From NCBI RefSeq assembly GCF_030412785.1, contig NZ_CP125295.1, positions 3,038,001 to 3,102,000 of the forward strand: a DNA stretch of 64,000 bases. The letters run 5' to 3'. Below are positions 8,436 through 17,129 of this stretch, in pieces; within the stretch, counting starts at the first letter, position 1, and each line of letters opens with the position of its first letter. Origin of the DNA: Paraburkholderia sabiae (GTDB taxonomy: Bacteria > Pseudomonadota > Gammaproteobacteria > Burkholderiales > Burkholderiaceae). The notes under the pieces are model-generated. The model worked only from the letters and a program-made list of their open reading frames with translations. It made no database searches and was not told the DNA's origin. A program made the translations under genes and the position numbers.

Positions 8436-8652
8436 GGCGGTCGGCAGATATTGCGCTGCCGTTGCAGTAATGAAGATGCCGAAACGATAGCAACGCGTCC
8501 CACACGATGGGAGAGCCGTTGCGCGGCGCTCGCTTACGCACGCTTTCACGTATCACATGCGTGCTGGATCGATATCGCGTGGCAACGCGCGCCGTGGTCC
8601 GTGTGATCGATGAATACGCCCACGATGACCCGCTAATACCAGACAGAAAAAG

Positions 8653-8680
8653 AAAGGCGGTGAAAGGCGAACCGCCTTTT
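8653..8680 (-). terminator. Intrinsic terminator after the aldehyde dehydrogenase gene
   Basis: Arms AAAGGCGGT (8653-8661) and ACCGCCTTT (8671-8679) form a 9-bp stem. Read on the minus strand it is followed by a T-rich run, and it lies about 40 bp beyond the dehydrogenase stop codon. Confidence 0.7.
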
Positions 8681-8721
8681 ACCGCCACTGTCGCCGCCAG
8701 TGTCATCACATCGCGATACGC

Positions 8722-10143
8722 TTACAGCACGCCGAGCACTGCCTTCGGTTCGAGAAACGCTTCGATCCCGTACGTGCCGTACTCGCGCCCGATGCCCGAC
8801 TGCTTGAATCCGCCGAACGGCGCGGCCGGCTCATGCGCCAGCGTGTTGACGAGCACGCGCCCCGCCTCGATGCGCGACGCCACTTCATGCGCGCGCGTTA
8901 TGTCCTGCGAGAGCACGTAAGCTTGCAAGCCGTAGTTCGTATCGTTGGCAATCGCGATCGCTTCTTCGACGTCGCCGTACCCGATGATCGACAGCACCGG
9001 GCCGAAGATTTCTTCGCGCGCGATCGTCATATCGTTGGTCACGTCGCTGAAGACGGTCGGCTTGATGAACCAGCCCGCGTCGAGACCATCGGGACGTCCT
9101 TCGCCACCCGCAATCAGACGTGCGCCTTCGTCGATGCCGATGCGGATATAGCGCTGCACGCGCTCCCACTGCTTCTGGCTGACCATCGGACCGACCGTCG
9201 TGAGCGGATCGCGCGGATCACCCGATTGCACGCGCGCCACTTCGTTTCGCACGAGCGCTTCGAACTCGGAAAGACGCTCGCGCGGCACCAGAATGCGCGT
9301 GCCCGCGATGCACGCCTGGCCGCTGTTCATGAAGCCCGCCTGAATCGCGAGCGGCACGGCCTGTGCGAAGTCGGCATCGTCGAGCACGACGACGGGCGAC
9401 TTGCCGCCCAGCTCCAGCGTCACGCGCTTGAGCGTATCGGCGCCCGTTCGCAGAATCGTCTTGCCGACAGCCGTCGAACCCGTGAACGAAATCTTCGCGA
9501 CATCCGGATGCGAACTGATCTGCGCACCGACGGAATCGCCGCGCCCCGTCACGATGTTGAACACGCCGGGCGGCAAATCTGCCTCGTGCAGCGCCTGCGT
9601 GACGATCCGCGTCTGCAGCGCGCTCATCTCGCTCGGCTTGATGACGGTCGTGCAGCCCGCCGCCAGCGCCGCCGCGAGCTTGCCGCAGATGAAGCCCGCG
9701 TTGCTGTTCCAGGGCGTGATCAATCCCGCGACGCCGAGCGGCTGCATCACCACTTCGGCCGTGCCCGCCTGGCGCCTGAATTCGTAGTGCTCCAGCACCT
9801 TGGCCGCTTCGCTGAGCACGTTGCTCGCGTGCTGCGCCATCCAGCGTCCGCGCGACACGGGCGCGCCGTATTCCTCGACGATCGCCTCGTACAGCTCGTC
9901 CTCTTTCGCGACGACGGCAGCATGCATGCGCCTGAGCATGTCGATGCGCGCGCGTTTGCTGGTACGCGAAAACGCCGGAAACGCGCGCTTCGCGGCAGCA
10001 ATCGCGTCGCGTGCGTCTTTCGCGTCGGCGAGGCGCACGCGGCCGATCACGCGTTCCGTCGCGGGATTGAAGAGGTCGAACCACTCTTCGCCATGCGGCG
10101 TGACGAACGCGCCGTCAATATAGATTGTGTCGATTGTGTGCAT
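8722..10143 (-). CDS. NAD(P)-dependent aldehyde dehydrogenase
   Basis: This is a 473-residue ALDH-superfamily enzyme. It has the nucleotide-binding TPWNSN and FTGSTAVGK segments, the general-base Glu in LELGGKSPVVV and the catalytic Cys in SGQACIAGTRILVP, followed by EEIFGPVLSI. It oxidises an aldehyde to the acid; the substrate cannot be told. The frame opens far upstream into the divergent LysR gene. I choose ATG 10143 because GAGG lies 7 nt before it; ATG 10149 is two codons upstream. It is divergent from a LysR regulator across a strong dyad, so that regulator probably controls it. Confidence 0.92.
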   Translation of the reverse strand: MHTIDTIYIDGAFVTPHGEEWFDLFNPATERVIGRVRLADAKDARDAIAAAKRAFPAFSRTSKRARIDMLRRMHAAVVAKEDELYEAIVEEYGAPVSRGRWMAQHASNVLSEAAKVLEHYEFRRQAGTAEVVMQPLGVAGLITPWNSNAGFICGKLAAALAAGCTTVIKPSEMSALQTRIVTQALHEADLPPGVFNIVTGRGDSVGAQISSHPDVAKISFTGSTAVGKTILRTGADTLKRVTLELGGKSPVVVLDDADFAQAVPLAIQAGFMNSGQACIAGTRILVPRERLSEFEALVRNEVARVQSGDPRDPLTTVGPMVSQKQWERVQRYIRIGIDEGARLIAGGEGRPDGLDAGWFIKPTVFSDVTNDMTIAREEIFGPVLSIIGYGDVEEAIAIANDTNYGLQAYVLSQDITRAHEVASRIEAGRVLVNTLAHEPAAPFGGFKQSGIGREYGTYGIEAFLEPKAVLGVL

Positions 10144-10190
10144 CTGCATACCTCGTAACGTGCTTCCAGTGACGTAAAGATAGCGGCGCA

Positions 10191-10217
10191 CGATTGAATC
10201 GACTAGTCGTACAATCG
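10191..10217. promoter_or_regulatory. Candidate LysR operator between dehydrogenase and regulator
   Basis: Outer arms CGATTG (10191-10196) and CAATCG (10212-10217) are perfect and surround a near-concentric 10-bp palindrome CGACTAGTCG (10200-10209). The dyad sits in the 102-bp divergent intergenic region, where LysR-type regulators usually bind. Confidence 0.6.
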
Positions 10218-10245
10218 GACATGACCTATTGAGCAAAACAGGACA

Positions 10246-11205
10246 ATGAAAACGACGGGCATGGCGGAACTGGAAGCGGTACTGGCGGTTGCGCGTCATC
10301 GCAGCTTTCGCGCCGCCGCCAACGAACTGAGCGTGTCGACTTCCGCGTTGAGTCACGCCGTGGCGGCGCTCGAAGCGCGCATCGGCGTGCGTCTGTTCAA
10401 CCGGACGACGCGCAGCGTGTCACTGTCGGAGGCGGGCGCGCAATTCGTCGACAGCGTGGCGCCCGCGCTGTCGAGCATCCGCGTCGCGCTCGAACAGGCG
10501 GGCAGCTTTCGCGACACGCCGAGCGGCACACTGCGCATCAACACGTCGGTGGGCGCGGCGCATCAGGCGATGCCCGTGTTCATCGCGTTTCTGGAGCGCT
10601 ATCCGGAGATGAAACTCGATATCGTCACGGAAGGCCGGCTGATCGATATCGTCGTCGAGGGCTTCGATGCGGGCATCCGTCTCGCGGAAACGGTGCCCCA
10701 GGACATGATCGCCGTGCCGTTCGGCGACCGGCAGCGTTTCGCGGTGGTGGGGAGCCCCGCGTATTTCGCGCAGCACGCGCCGCCGCGCACGCCTCACGAT
10801 CTCAACCAGCATCGCTGCATCCGCACGCGCATGCCGAGCGGCTCGATCTGGCAGTGGGAATTCGAGCGGCACGGCGAAACGGTGCGGATCGACGGCAAGG
10901 GCGCGATGACGCTCGACGAAGCCGGCCTGATGCTCGACGCCGCGCGCGCCGGCGTCGGCCTGACGTATCTGAGCGAATGGACCGTCGCCGCCGATCTCGA
11001 AGCGGGCACACTGGTCCGCGTGCTGGAAGACTGGACGCCGCCGCTCGACGGCTTATGTCTGTACTATCCGGGCCGCCGGCACGCGCCGGCTGGCTTGCGC
11101 GCGCTGGTTGCGATGATCCGCGAATGGGCGGATACGCAGCGGGCTGATGCTGCGGCGAAACGCAAGCCGTCGCCGAAAACCGCTACACGTCGCAAGAAAA
11201 AATAA
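10246..11205 (+). CDS. LysR family transcriptional regulator
   Basis: This 319-residue protein has a winged helix-turn-helix at residues 6-64 (AANELSVSTSALSHAVAALEARIGVRLFNRTTR) and a LysR substrate-binding domain from about residue 90 to 295. The C-terminus is a basic tail. It resembles the large subgroup of LysR proteins that act on a divergently transcribed enzyme gene, and here the neighbour is the aldehyde dehydrogenase. The effector is unknown. The start is the first ATG in frame. Confidence 0.92.
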   Translation: MKTTGMAELEAVLAVARHRSFRAAANELSVSTSALSHAVAALEARIGVRLFNRTTRSVSLSEAGAQFVDSVAPALSSIRVALEQAGSFRDTPSGTLRINTSVGAAHQAMPVFIAFLERYPEMKLDIVTEGRLIDIVVEGFDAGIRLAETVPQDMIAVPFGDRQRFAVVGSPAYFAQHAPPRTPHDLNQHRCIRTRMPSGSIWQWEFERHGETVRIDGKGAMTLDEAGLMLDAARAGVGLTYLSEWTVAADLEAGTLVRVLEDWTPPLDGLCLYYPGRRHAPAGLRALVAMIREWADTQRADAAAKRKPSPKTATRRKKK

Positions 11206-11301
11206 ACTCGTCGGGCGTTGTCGATTCAGGCCGCGCTCGAACGTCGTCATCATGAAGGCGCGATTTCGCGCAGGTTCGACAACCCGACCAGGAGACAAAC
11301 G

Positions 11302-11739
11302 ATGCGAGTCATGGTGATCGTAAAAGCAACCGCCGATTCCGAAGCGTACAAAATGCCCAGCACCGAACTGCTGGCGGCGATGGGCCAGTTCAACGAAGAA
11401 CTCGTGAAGGCGGGCATCATGCAGGCGGGCGAAGGCCTGCATCCGAGTTCGCGCGGCAAGCGCGTGCGCTTTTCGGGCGCGAACCGCACGGTGATCGACG
11501 GGCCGTTCGCAGAGACCAAGGAACTGATCGCCGGATTCTGGCTGTGGCAGGTGAAGTCGATGGAAGAAGCCGTCGAATGGGTGCGGCGTTGTCCGAATCC
11601 GATGGAAGGCGAATCGGAAATCGAAATTCGTCAGGTATTCGAAGCCGAGGATTTCGGCGATGAATTCACGCCCGAGTTGCGCGAGCAGGAAGACCGGCTG
11701 CGCGCGGAGATCGAGCGGCAGGCGCACAAGACGACCTGA
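11302..11739 (+). CDS. YciI/DGPF-domain protein
   Basis: AGGAG precedes the ATG at 11302, giving 145 residues; an upstream in-frame ATG at 11218 lacks a ribosome site. The sequence has the YCII-like dimeric alpha/beta pattern with MRVMVIVKA at the start, the DGPF hallmark (TVIDGPFAETKELIAGFWLWQV) and the VRRCPNP segment seen in the family. Members are often encoded beside ECF sigma factors, but none is present here. The biochemical role is not established. It converges with the ABC operon at a 27-bp gap. Confidence 0.85.
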   Translation: MRVMVIVKATADSEAYKMPSTELLAAMGQFNEELVKAGIMQAGEGLHPSSRGKRVRFSGANRTVIDGPFAETKELIAGFWLWQVKSMEEAVEWVRRCPNPMEGESEIEIRQVFEAEDFGDEFTPELREQEDRLRAEIERQAHKTT

Positions 11740-11766
11740 TCGCAACGGCGTGAGCGCGGCGCGGGT

Positions 11767-12933
11767 TCACCGCGCTCGCAACGCATCGACGATATTCATC
11801 CGCGCCGCGCGCATCGCGGGCAAAAACCCGCCGACGAGCCCCATCGTCATCGAAAACAGCAGCGTCTTCACGACGATCGACGGCGTGAGGATGAAGCGGA
11901 ACGACAGGTCCGCGAAGGTCTGGAAGTTCGTGGTCGAAAACGACGCGAACTGCATGAACGCCGCGCAGCCCAGACCCGCCAGCCCGCCCACCAGCCCCAG
12001 CAGCATCGCCTCGATCAGAAACGCGGCCAGCACATTTGCGCGCTGAAAACCAAGCGCGCGCAGCGTGCCGATCTCCGCGACGCGATTCGCGACCGACGCA
12101 TACATCGTGATCATCGCGCCGATCATCGCGGCAATCGAAAAGATCGACGACAGCGTGATGCCGAGAATGTTGAGGAACGTGGAGAGCGCCTTCGACTGGT
12201 CGCTGTAGAACGTCTGCTCGCGCTTCGCTTCTTCCGCGAGACGCGGATCGACGTCGATATCGGCGCGGAATTGCTCGAACTGATCGGATTGCGCGAGCCG
12301 CACCACCATCGACGAATAACTGGTGCGCCGGAACGACTGCATCAGCTGATCGACGTCGCCCCAGATTTCCGAATCGAAGCCGCTGCCGCCTGCATCGAAG
12401 GTGCCGACCACGGTCCAGTCGCGCTGCGCGAAATGCAGATGCTCGCCCAGTTGCGTGTTGCTGAAACCCTTCGCGATGCTGCTGCCGACCACGATCTCCG
12501 ACGAACCCGGACTGAACATGCGTCCCGACGCGAGCTTCACCTGCGGCCGCAAGCTCATGCCCGCGGGCGAGACGCCGCGAATCACCACATTCGACGGCTT
12601 GCCCGTGCCGAGCTTGCGCAGCGAGATCAGCACGACGGATTCCTTCGACGCCATCCGCATCCCATCGCCGCCCATCGCCACGGCGGGATGCATTTCGATC
12701 ACGTTGGCCTGCCCGCGATCGATCGCGCTCTGCACTTCCGTTTCCGCGCCCTTGCGGATCACGACGACGTTGTCCTGTTCGCCCGTCGAGACGAGCGTCT
12801 TCTTGAGACCCGCGTCGAGCATCAGCACCGTCGAGAAGACGAACACCACGAGCGCGAGTCCGCCCGCCGTCAACGCGGTGGTCAGACGGCGCGTCCACAG
12901 ATTGCGTGCGATGTACGAAAGCGGAATGGCCAC
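11767..12933 (-). CDS. ABC transporter permease (FtsX/MacB type), second permease
   Basis: This 388-residue protein has an N-terminal transmembrane segment after LSYIARNLWTRR, a large periplasmic domain (about residues 45-260) and three C-terminal membrane helices with the FtsX-type coupling region (RVAEIGTLRALGF). It ends DALRAR. Together with the preceding permease it would form a heterodimer. It is the last gene of a four-gene operon (adaptor, ATPase, permease, permease), 12 bp after the first permease. The operon probably drives a mechanotransmission-type exporter for a lipid, peptide or drug; the substrate is unknown. Confidence 0.88.
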   Translation of the reverse strand: MAIPLSYIARNLWTRRLTTALTAGGLALVVFVFSTVLMLDAGLKKTLVSTGEQDNVVVIRKGAETEVQSAIDRGQANVIEMHPAVAMGGDGMRMASKESVVLISLRKLGTGKPSNVVIRGVSPAGMSLRPQVKLASGRMFSPGSSEIVVGSSIAKGFSNTQLGEHLHFAQRDWTVVGTFDAGGSGFDSEIWGDVDQLMQSFRRTSYSSMVVRLAQSDQFEQFRADIDVDPRLAEEAKREQTFYSDQSKALSTFLNILGITLSSIFSIAAMIGAMITMYASVANRVAEIGTLRALGFQRANVLAAFLIEAMLLGLVGGLAGLGCAAFMQFASFSTTNFQTFADLSFRFILTPSIVVKTLLFSMTMGLVGGFLPAMRAARMNIVDALRAR

Positions 12934-12945
12934 GTGACTGTTCCC

Positions 12946-14100
12946 TTAACCGATGGCCCGCAAGCCTTCGACGATCCGCACGCGCGCCGCCTGAATCGCC
13001 GGAATCACAGCGGCGGCCAGCCCGACGACGAGCGCGCACGCCGCCTGTTGCAGCATCGTGTCGCGCGATACGGCGAACACCGGAAACACGCCGCCCGTCG
13101 CCTGCTTGAAGAAGCTCGCGGCGGGCGGCGTCGCGAGCATGCCGAGGCCGGCGCCGACCGTGCAGATCGTCAGCGATTCGCCGAACATCAAGAGCGCGAG
13201 AAAGCCCGGGCCGAAGCCGAGCGCCTTGAGCGTCGCGTATTCGGTGGTGCGCTCGCGCGCGCTCATCGCCATCGCGTTCGCCATCACGGCCATGATGATC
13301 ACGATCACCACATACGACACGAGCTGGATCGCCGCGATGATCTGATTCGACATCGCGACGAAGCCGAGCTGGAACGCCTGCTCCGTTTCCGTCAGCGTTT
13401 CGGCGAGCGAGTTCTTGAACACGGCGTCGACGCGCTGCGAGATTTCAGCGGCGTTATCCGGATTGTCGATGCCCAGCACGTACACGCCGACCTGATCCGG
13501 CTTGCGGCCCGGCATCTTGCGCACGCTTTCGTTCAGATAGTCCCAGTGAAAAATCATCTGGCGCGTGATCGTCGATTCGTCGCGGCCGTCCAGAATGCCG
13601 CGCACGACGAATTCCCACGTGCCCGGATAGATCGTGCCCTTGATGGGAATCACATCGCCGATCTTGAAGCCGTATGCCGTCGCAAGTTGCCTGCCGATCA
13701 GACAGCCTTTGCGGTCGCGCTCGTAGTCCGAGCGCTGCTGCGCGGGCAGGATGAATTCCGGGTAAAGATCGAGATAGTTGTCCGACACCGCGAACTGCGC
13801 GAAGAAGTTCTTCGGCTCGCGATAGATGCCGCCGAACCAGCTCGAACGCGCGACCATCGTCACGCCGTCCACGCCGCGAATGCGGTTCTCGTAGCTCAAC
13901 GGCAGCGGAAACGCGAGCGAGATCGCGTTGCGCGTCACGAGCCGCGCATTCGATGCCGCCGCCGCGCCCGCGTACCACGCATCGACGACGGTATGCAGCA
14001 GCCCGAAGGCGAGCACGGCGATCGTCAGGCCGAGCACGGTCAGCGTCGTGCGCAGCTTGTGACGCAGCGCGTTGCGCGTGATCAGCTTCAGCAGGAACAT
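12946..14100 (-). CDS. ABC transporter permease (FtsX/MacB type), first permease
   Basis: This 384-residue permease has the same layout as its neighbour: MFLLKLITRNALRHK followed by one membrane helix, a periplasmic domain with GGIYREPKNFFAQF-type segments, and three C-terminal helices around RERTTEYATLKALGFGPGF, the cytoplasmic coupling motif of the FtsX domain. It starts about 20 bp after the ATPase gene. The two permeases are clearly different proteins, so the transporter is a heterodimer, unlike canonical MacB, which fuses ATPase and permease. Confidence 0.88.
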   Translation of the reverse strand: MFLLKLITRNALRHKLRTTLTVLGLTIAVLAFGLLHTVVDAWYAGAAAASNARLVTRNAISLAFPLPLSYENRIRGVDGVTMVARSSWFGGIYREPKNFFAQFAVSDNYLDLYPEFILPAQQRSDYERDRKGCLIGRQLATAYGFKIGDVIPIKGTIYPGTWEFVVRGILDGRDESTITRQMIFHWDYLNESVRKMPGRKPDQVGVYVLGIDNPDNAAEISQRVDAVFKNSLAETLTETEQAFQLGFVAMSNQIIAAIQLVSYVVIVIIMAVMANAMAMSARERTTEYATLKALGFGPGFLALLMFGESLTICTVGAGLGMLATPPAASFFKQATGGVFPVFAVSRDTMLQQAACALVVGLAAAVIPAIQAARVRIVEGLRAIG

Positions 14101-14121
14101 GATCGCGCGCCAGCGCCAGAT

Positions 14122-14850
14122 TTAGCGAGCCGTGCCATCGATCAGCTCTCCCTTCTCCAGATGCACGAGCGCATTCGCCGCGCCCGCCGCGTGCGCGTCG
14201 TGCGTGACCATGATGATCGTTTTGCCCAGTTCGCGGTTCAGGCGCTGCATCATCGCGAGCACTTCTTCGGCGGACGCGCGATCGAGGTCGCCTGTCGGTT
14301 CGTCGGCGACGATCAACGTCGGATCGGTGATCAACGCGCGCGCAATCGCGACGCGCTGCTGCTGTCCGCCCGACAGCTCCGACGGATAATGATGCGCGCG
14401 ATTGCCGAGATTCACCATGTCGAGCACGAGGCCGACGCGCTCGTGGCGCTCCTTGCGCGACAGACGCGTGAGCATCAACGGCAATTCGATGTTTTCGAAC
14501 GCCGTCAGTACGGGCATCAGGTTGTAGAACTGGAAGATGAAGCCGACATGCGCCGCGCGCCATTGCGCGAGCGCCGACTCCGACAGCCGCGTGATATCCA
14601 GCCCGCCGACGCGCAGTTCGCCGCCGTCCGGCCGGTCGATGCCCGCAATCAGATTGAGCAGCGTGCTCTTGCCCGAACCCGACGGCCCCATCAGCGCGAT
14701 GAAATCGCCTTCGCCGATCGCTAGCGTGATGTCGGACAGCACGGGCACCGTTTGCACGCCGCGCCGGTACGACTTCACGAGCTGCCGGATGTCGACGAGC
14801 GGCGGCGTGGCGTTGGCGTTCGCGTTGGCGTTGTTAGGAGGCGCACTCAC
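14122..14850 (-). CDS. ABC transporter ATP-binding protein (MacB/LolD type)
   Basis: This 242-residue ATPase shows Walker [10 protein letters not shown], the signature LSGGQQQR, Walker [13 protein letters not shown] and a switch His in MVTHD. The sequence after Walker A ([15 protein letters not shown]) is typical of the MacB/LolD/FtsE group, which powers movement of FtsX-like permeases rather than direct translocation. An Asn/Ala repeat ([12 protein letters not shown]) precedes the domain. Its ATG overlaps the stop of the adaptor gene by 4 bp (ATGA), so translation is probably coupled. Confidence 0.93.
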   Translation of the reverse strand: MSAPPNNANANANATPPLVDIRQLVKSYRRGVQTVPVLSDITLAIGEGDFIALMGPSGSGKSTLLNLIAGIDRPDGGELRVGGLDITRLSESALAQWRAAHVGFIFQFYNLMPVLTAFENIELPLMLTRLSRKERHERVGLVLDMVNLGNRAHHYPSELSGGQQQRVAIARALITDPTLIVADEPTGDLDRASAEEVLAMMQRLNRELGKTIIMVTHDAHAAGAANALVHLEKGELIDGTAR

Positions 14851-16088
14851 TGTTTCTTCGCCACGGTGACCTTGGCGCCGTCCTTGACATGTTCGTTCGG
14901 CGCGCGCACCAGCACATCGCCAGGACGCACGCCTTCGACTGCGACCAGTTCGCCGAGCGCAGCGCCCGTCGTAACAGGCACTGCGTGTACGATGTCGTCC
15001 TTGACGACGAACACGACCTTGCGGCCATCTCGCTCGACGATCGCATTGGGTTGCACCGCGACCACCGGCTTGCGATCTTCAGGCGGCACCGGCTTCGACA
15101 GAAACGCGATCTTCGCGCTCATATCGGGCAGCACGCGCTCGTCGTGATCGACGAAGCGCACCTTGACGAGCACGGTCGCCTTCGACCGGTCCACAGTCGG
15201 CACGATGCGTGACACGCTGCCCGCGAGCCGCACGTTCGGCAGCGCGTCGAGTTGAATCTCGCACGGCGCATTCACGGTGATCTTTGCGATGTTCGATTCG
15301 GCGACGTCGGCTTCGACTTCGAGCGTCGCCATGTCGGCGATCGTGACGACAGCGCCCTTGCTGTCCGAAGCTTGCGAAAACGGCGTGATGTTGTCGCCGA
15401 CATTCGCGTGCTTTTCGATCACGACGCCGTCGAACGGCGCGCGGATCACGGTCTGATCGACGGCGACCTGCGCAGCCTGTGCATTCGCCTGTGCGGACAC
15501 GATCGCGGCGCGGCTGTTGTCGATGGAAGCGACGGCCTTGTCGTAGCGCGCGACATCGGCGTCGTACTGCGTCGCGGGAATCGCGCCGTTCGGCGCGAGA
15601 ATTTTCGAGCGACGCAGGTTGATTTCCGCGTTCTTCAATTCGGCCTGCTGAAGCGCAAGGTTCGCCTCTGCGACCTTGATCTGCGCCTTCGCCTGCGCGA
15701 GCGATGCCGCGACGTCGTTGCTCTCGATCCGCGCGATCACTTCGTCTTTCTTGACGCGCGTGCCTTCGAGCACGCCGAGCCATTCGAGCCGCCCTTGCGC
15801 CTTCGACGCCACGGCCGCCTTACGTTGCGGCACGACATAGCCCGTCGCGTTGAGCAGCGTGTAGCTTTGCGAGGGAAAAGCCGAGACCACGGTCGTGGTT
15901 TCGACGGTCTGCGGCCCGGCGAGCCGGAGCCCGACGACGAGCGCCAGAATGAGGATCAGCACAACGGCCCCGTAGCCGATCCAGTTGCGCCGGCGGCCGC
16001 CCGTAGCGAGCGCAGGCCGGTCGATTTTCAGCCGCTTCAGATCGTGATCTGCCAATTTGTTATGTCGTCGCGGGATGTGGACGGGCAC
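14847..16088 (-). CDS. HlyD/MacA-type periplasmic adaptor
   Basis: This 413-residue protein has one N-terminal membrane helix (about residues 38-57), a lipoyl/barrel-sandwich region split by a coiled-coil hairpin (around residues 100-190, rich in AQAKAQIKVAEANLALQQAE) and a C-terminal beta-barrel and membrane-proximal domain. It bridges the inner-membrane ABC unit to an outer-membrane channel that is not encoded here. The open frame begins with GTG at 16088, which has no clear ribosome site; TTG at 16055 (before ADHDLKRLKID) is an alternative. It is the first gene of the operon. Confidence 0.88.
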   Translation of the reverse strand: MPVHIPRRHNKLADHDLKRLKIDRPALATGGRRRNWIGYGAVVLILILALVVGLRLAGPQTVETTTVVSAFPSQSYTLLNATGYVVPQRKAAVASKAQGRLEWLGVLEGTRVKKDEVIARIESNDVAASLAQAKAQIKVAEANLALQQAELKNAEINLRRSKILAPNGAIPATQYDADVARYDKAVASIDNSRAAIVSAQANAQAAQVAVDQTVIRAPFDGVVIEKHANVGDNITPFSQASDSKGAVVTIADMATLEVEADVAESNIAKITVNAPCEIQLDALPNVRLAGSVSRIVPTVDRSKATVLVKVRFVDHDERVLPDMSAKIAFLSKPVPPEDRKPVVAVQPNAIVERDGRKVVFVVKDDIVHAVPVTTGAALGELVAVEGVRPGDVLVRAPNEHVKDGAKVTVAKKQ

Positions 16089-16259
16089 ACAGTATAGCGC
16101 TGCGGTTCGCTGGCGCTTGCGTCAGTCGGGCATTACGTTTGCGCCGCGACAGGGTCGCCTCGCATTGGCATATGCGTCCGGCATGTGCACGAGTTGACAA
16201 ACGCCCGTGTCACCGTTTTAGATTCACGCCGTCGACGTTCGAATTTCAAGGAGAACAAC

Positions 16260-17117
16260 ATGCAGGACGATCAGACTGCTGCGCCCGACAGCACCGCCGT
16301 ACGCGTCGCGTTGTGGCGCGCGATGCATGTGCAGGTCGATGCCGCGCCGCATGTGCTCGACGATGAAATCGGCCTGCGTCTCGCCGCACCCGACGAAGGC
16401 TGGCGTAATCGCCCCGACATGGATGCGCAAGGGACGCGCGGTTATCGCGCGTCGATCGTGGGCCGCGCGCGTTTCATCGAGGATCTGGTCTCGCGCGAAC
16501 TCGAGCGTGGCGTCGGGCAATACGTGATTCTCGGCGCGGGACTCGATACGTTCGCGCAGCGCAAGCCTGAAACGGCATCGCGTCTGAAAATCTTCGAGGT
16601 GGACCGCCCCGGTGCGACGGCGTGGAAACGCAATCGCCTGATTGAACTCGGCTACGGCCTGCCCGACTGGCTTCGTCTCGTGCCCGTCGATTTCGAAGCA
16701 GGCCAGTCGTGGTGGGAACAGATCGTTAACGCGGGCTTCGATACGAGCGCGCCGGCCGTGATCGCATCGACGGGCGTGTCGATGTACCTGACGCGCGAAG
16801 CGAATCTCGCGACGCTGCGTCAGATCGCGCAACTCGCGCCCGGCTCGACGCTCGCGATGACCTTTCTGCTGCCGCTCGATCTGATCGATCCCGCCGAGCG
16901 CGCGCAGCACGAGTTCGTGTACGAGCGCGCGCGTGCAGCGGGCACGCCGTTCGTCAGTTTCTTCACGCCGGACGACATGCTGGCGCTCGCGCGCGAAGCG
17001 GGTTTCAAACGCGCGGAGTATGTATCGACAGCCGATATGGTCGAACGCTACTTCGCCCGTCGATCCGATGGTCTGCAACCGTCGACGGGCGAAGCATTTC
17101 TCGTCGCGACTACCTGA
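16260..17117 (+). CDS. Class I SAM-dependent methyltransferase (leucine carboxyl methyltransferase-like)
   Basis: AAGGAG lies just before ATG 16260, giving 285 residues; the ATG 75 bp upstream is unlikely. The hallmark of the LCM/TIGR00027 family is present as YVILGAGLDTFAQR (SAM-binding loop), followed by FEVDRPGATAWKRNRL, the FEAGQSWWEQI segment and STGVSMYLTREA. Actinobacterial and Burkholderia members are annotated as putative methyltransferases with unknown substrate. It stands alone, divergent from the ABC export operon and convergent with the tannase-family gene. Confidence 0.88.
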   Translation: MQDDQTAAPDSTAVRVALWRAMHVQVDAAPHVLDDEIGLRLAAPDEGWRNRPDMDAQGTRGYRASIVGRARFIEDLVSRELERGVGQYVILGAGLDTFAQRKPETASRLKIFEVDRPGATAWKRNRLIELGYGLPDWLRLVPVDFEAGQSWWEQIVNAGFDTSAPAVIASTGVSMYLTREANLATLRQIAQLAPGSTLAMTFLLPLDLIDPAERAQHEFVYERARAAGTPFVSFFTPDDMLALAREAGFKRAEYVSTADMVERYFARRSDGLQPSTGEAFLVATT

Positions 17118-17129
17118 AGCCGGAAGGCG

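Noticed and set aside
12271..14724. An 817-codon plus-strand open frame opposite the ABC permeases and ATPase
   Set aside because: It is the mirror frame of GC-rich genes: Arg/His-rich, no domain and no ribosome site. The minus-strand genes show clear family motifs.
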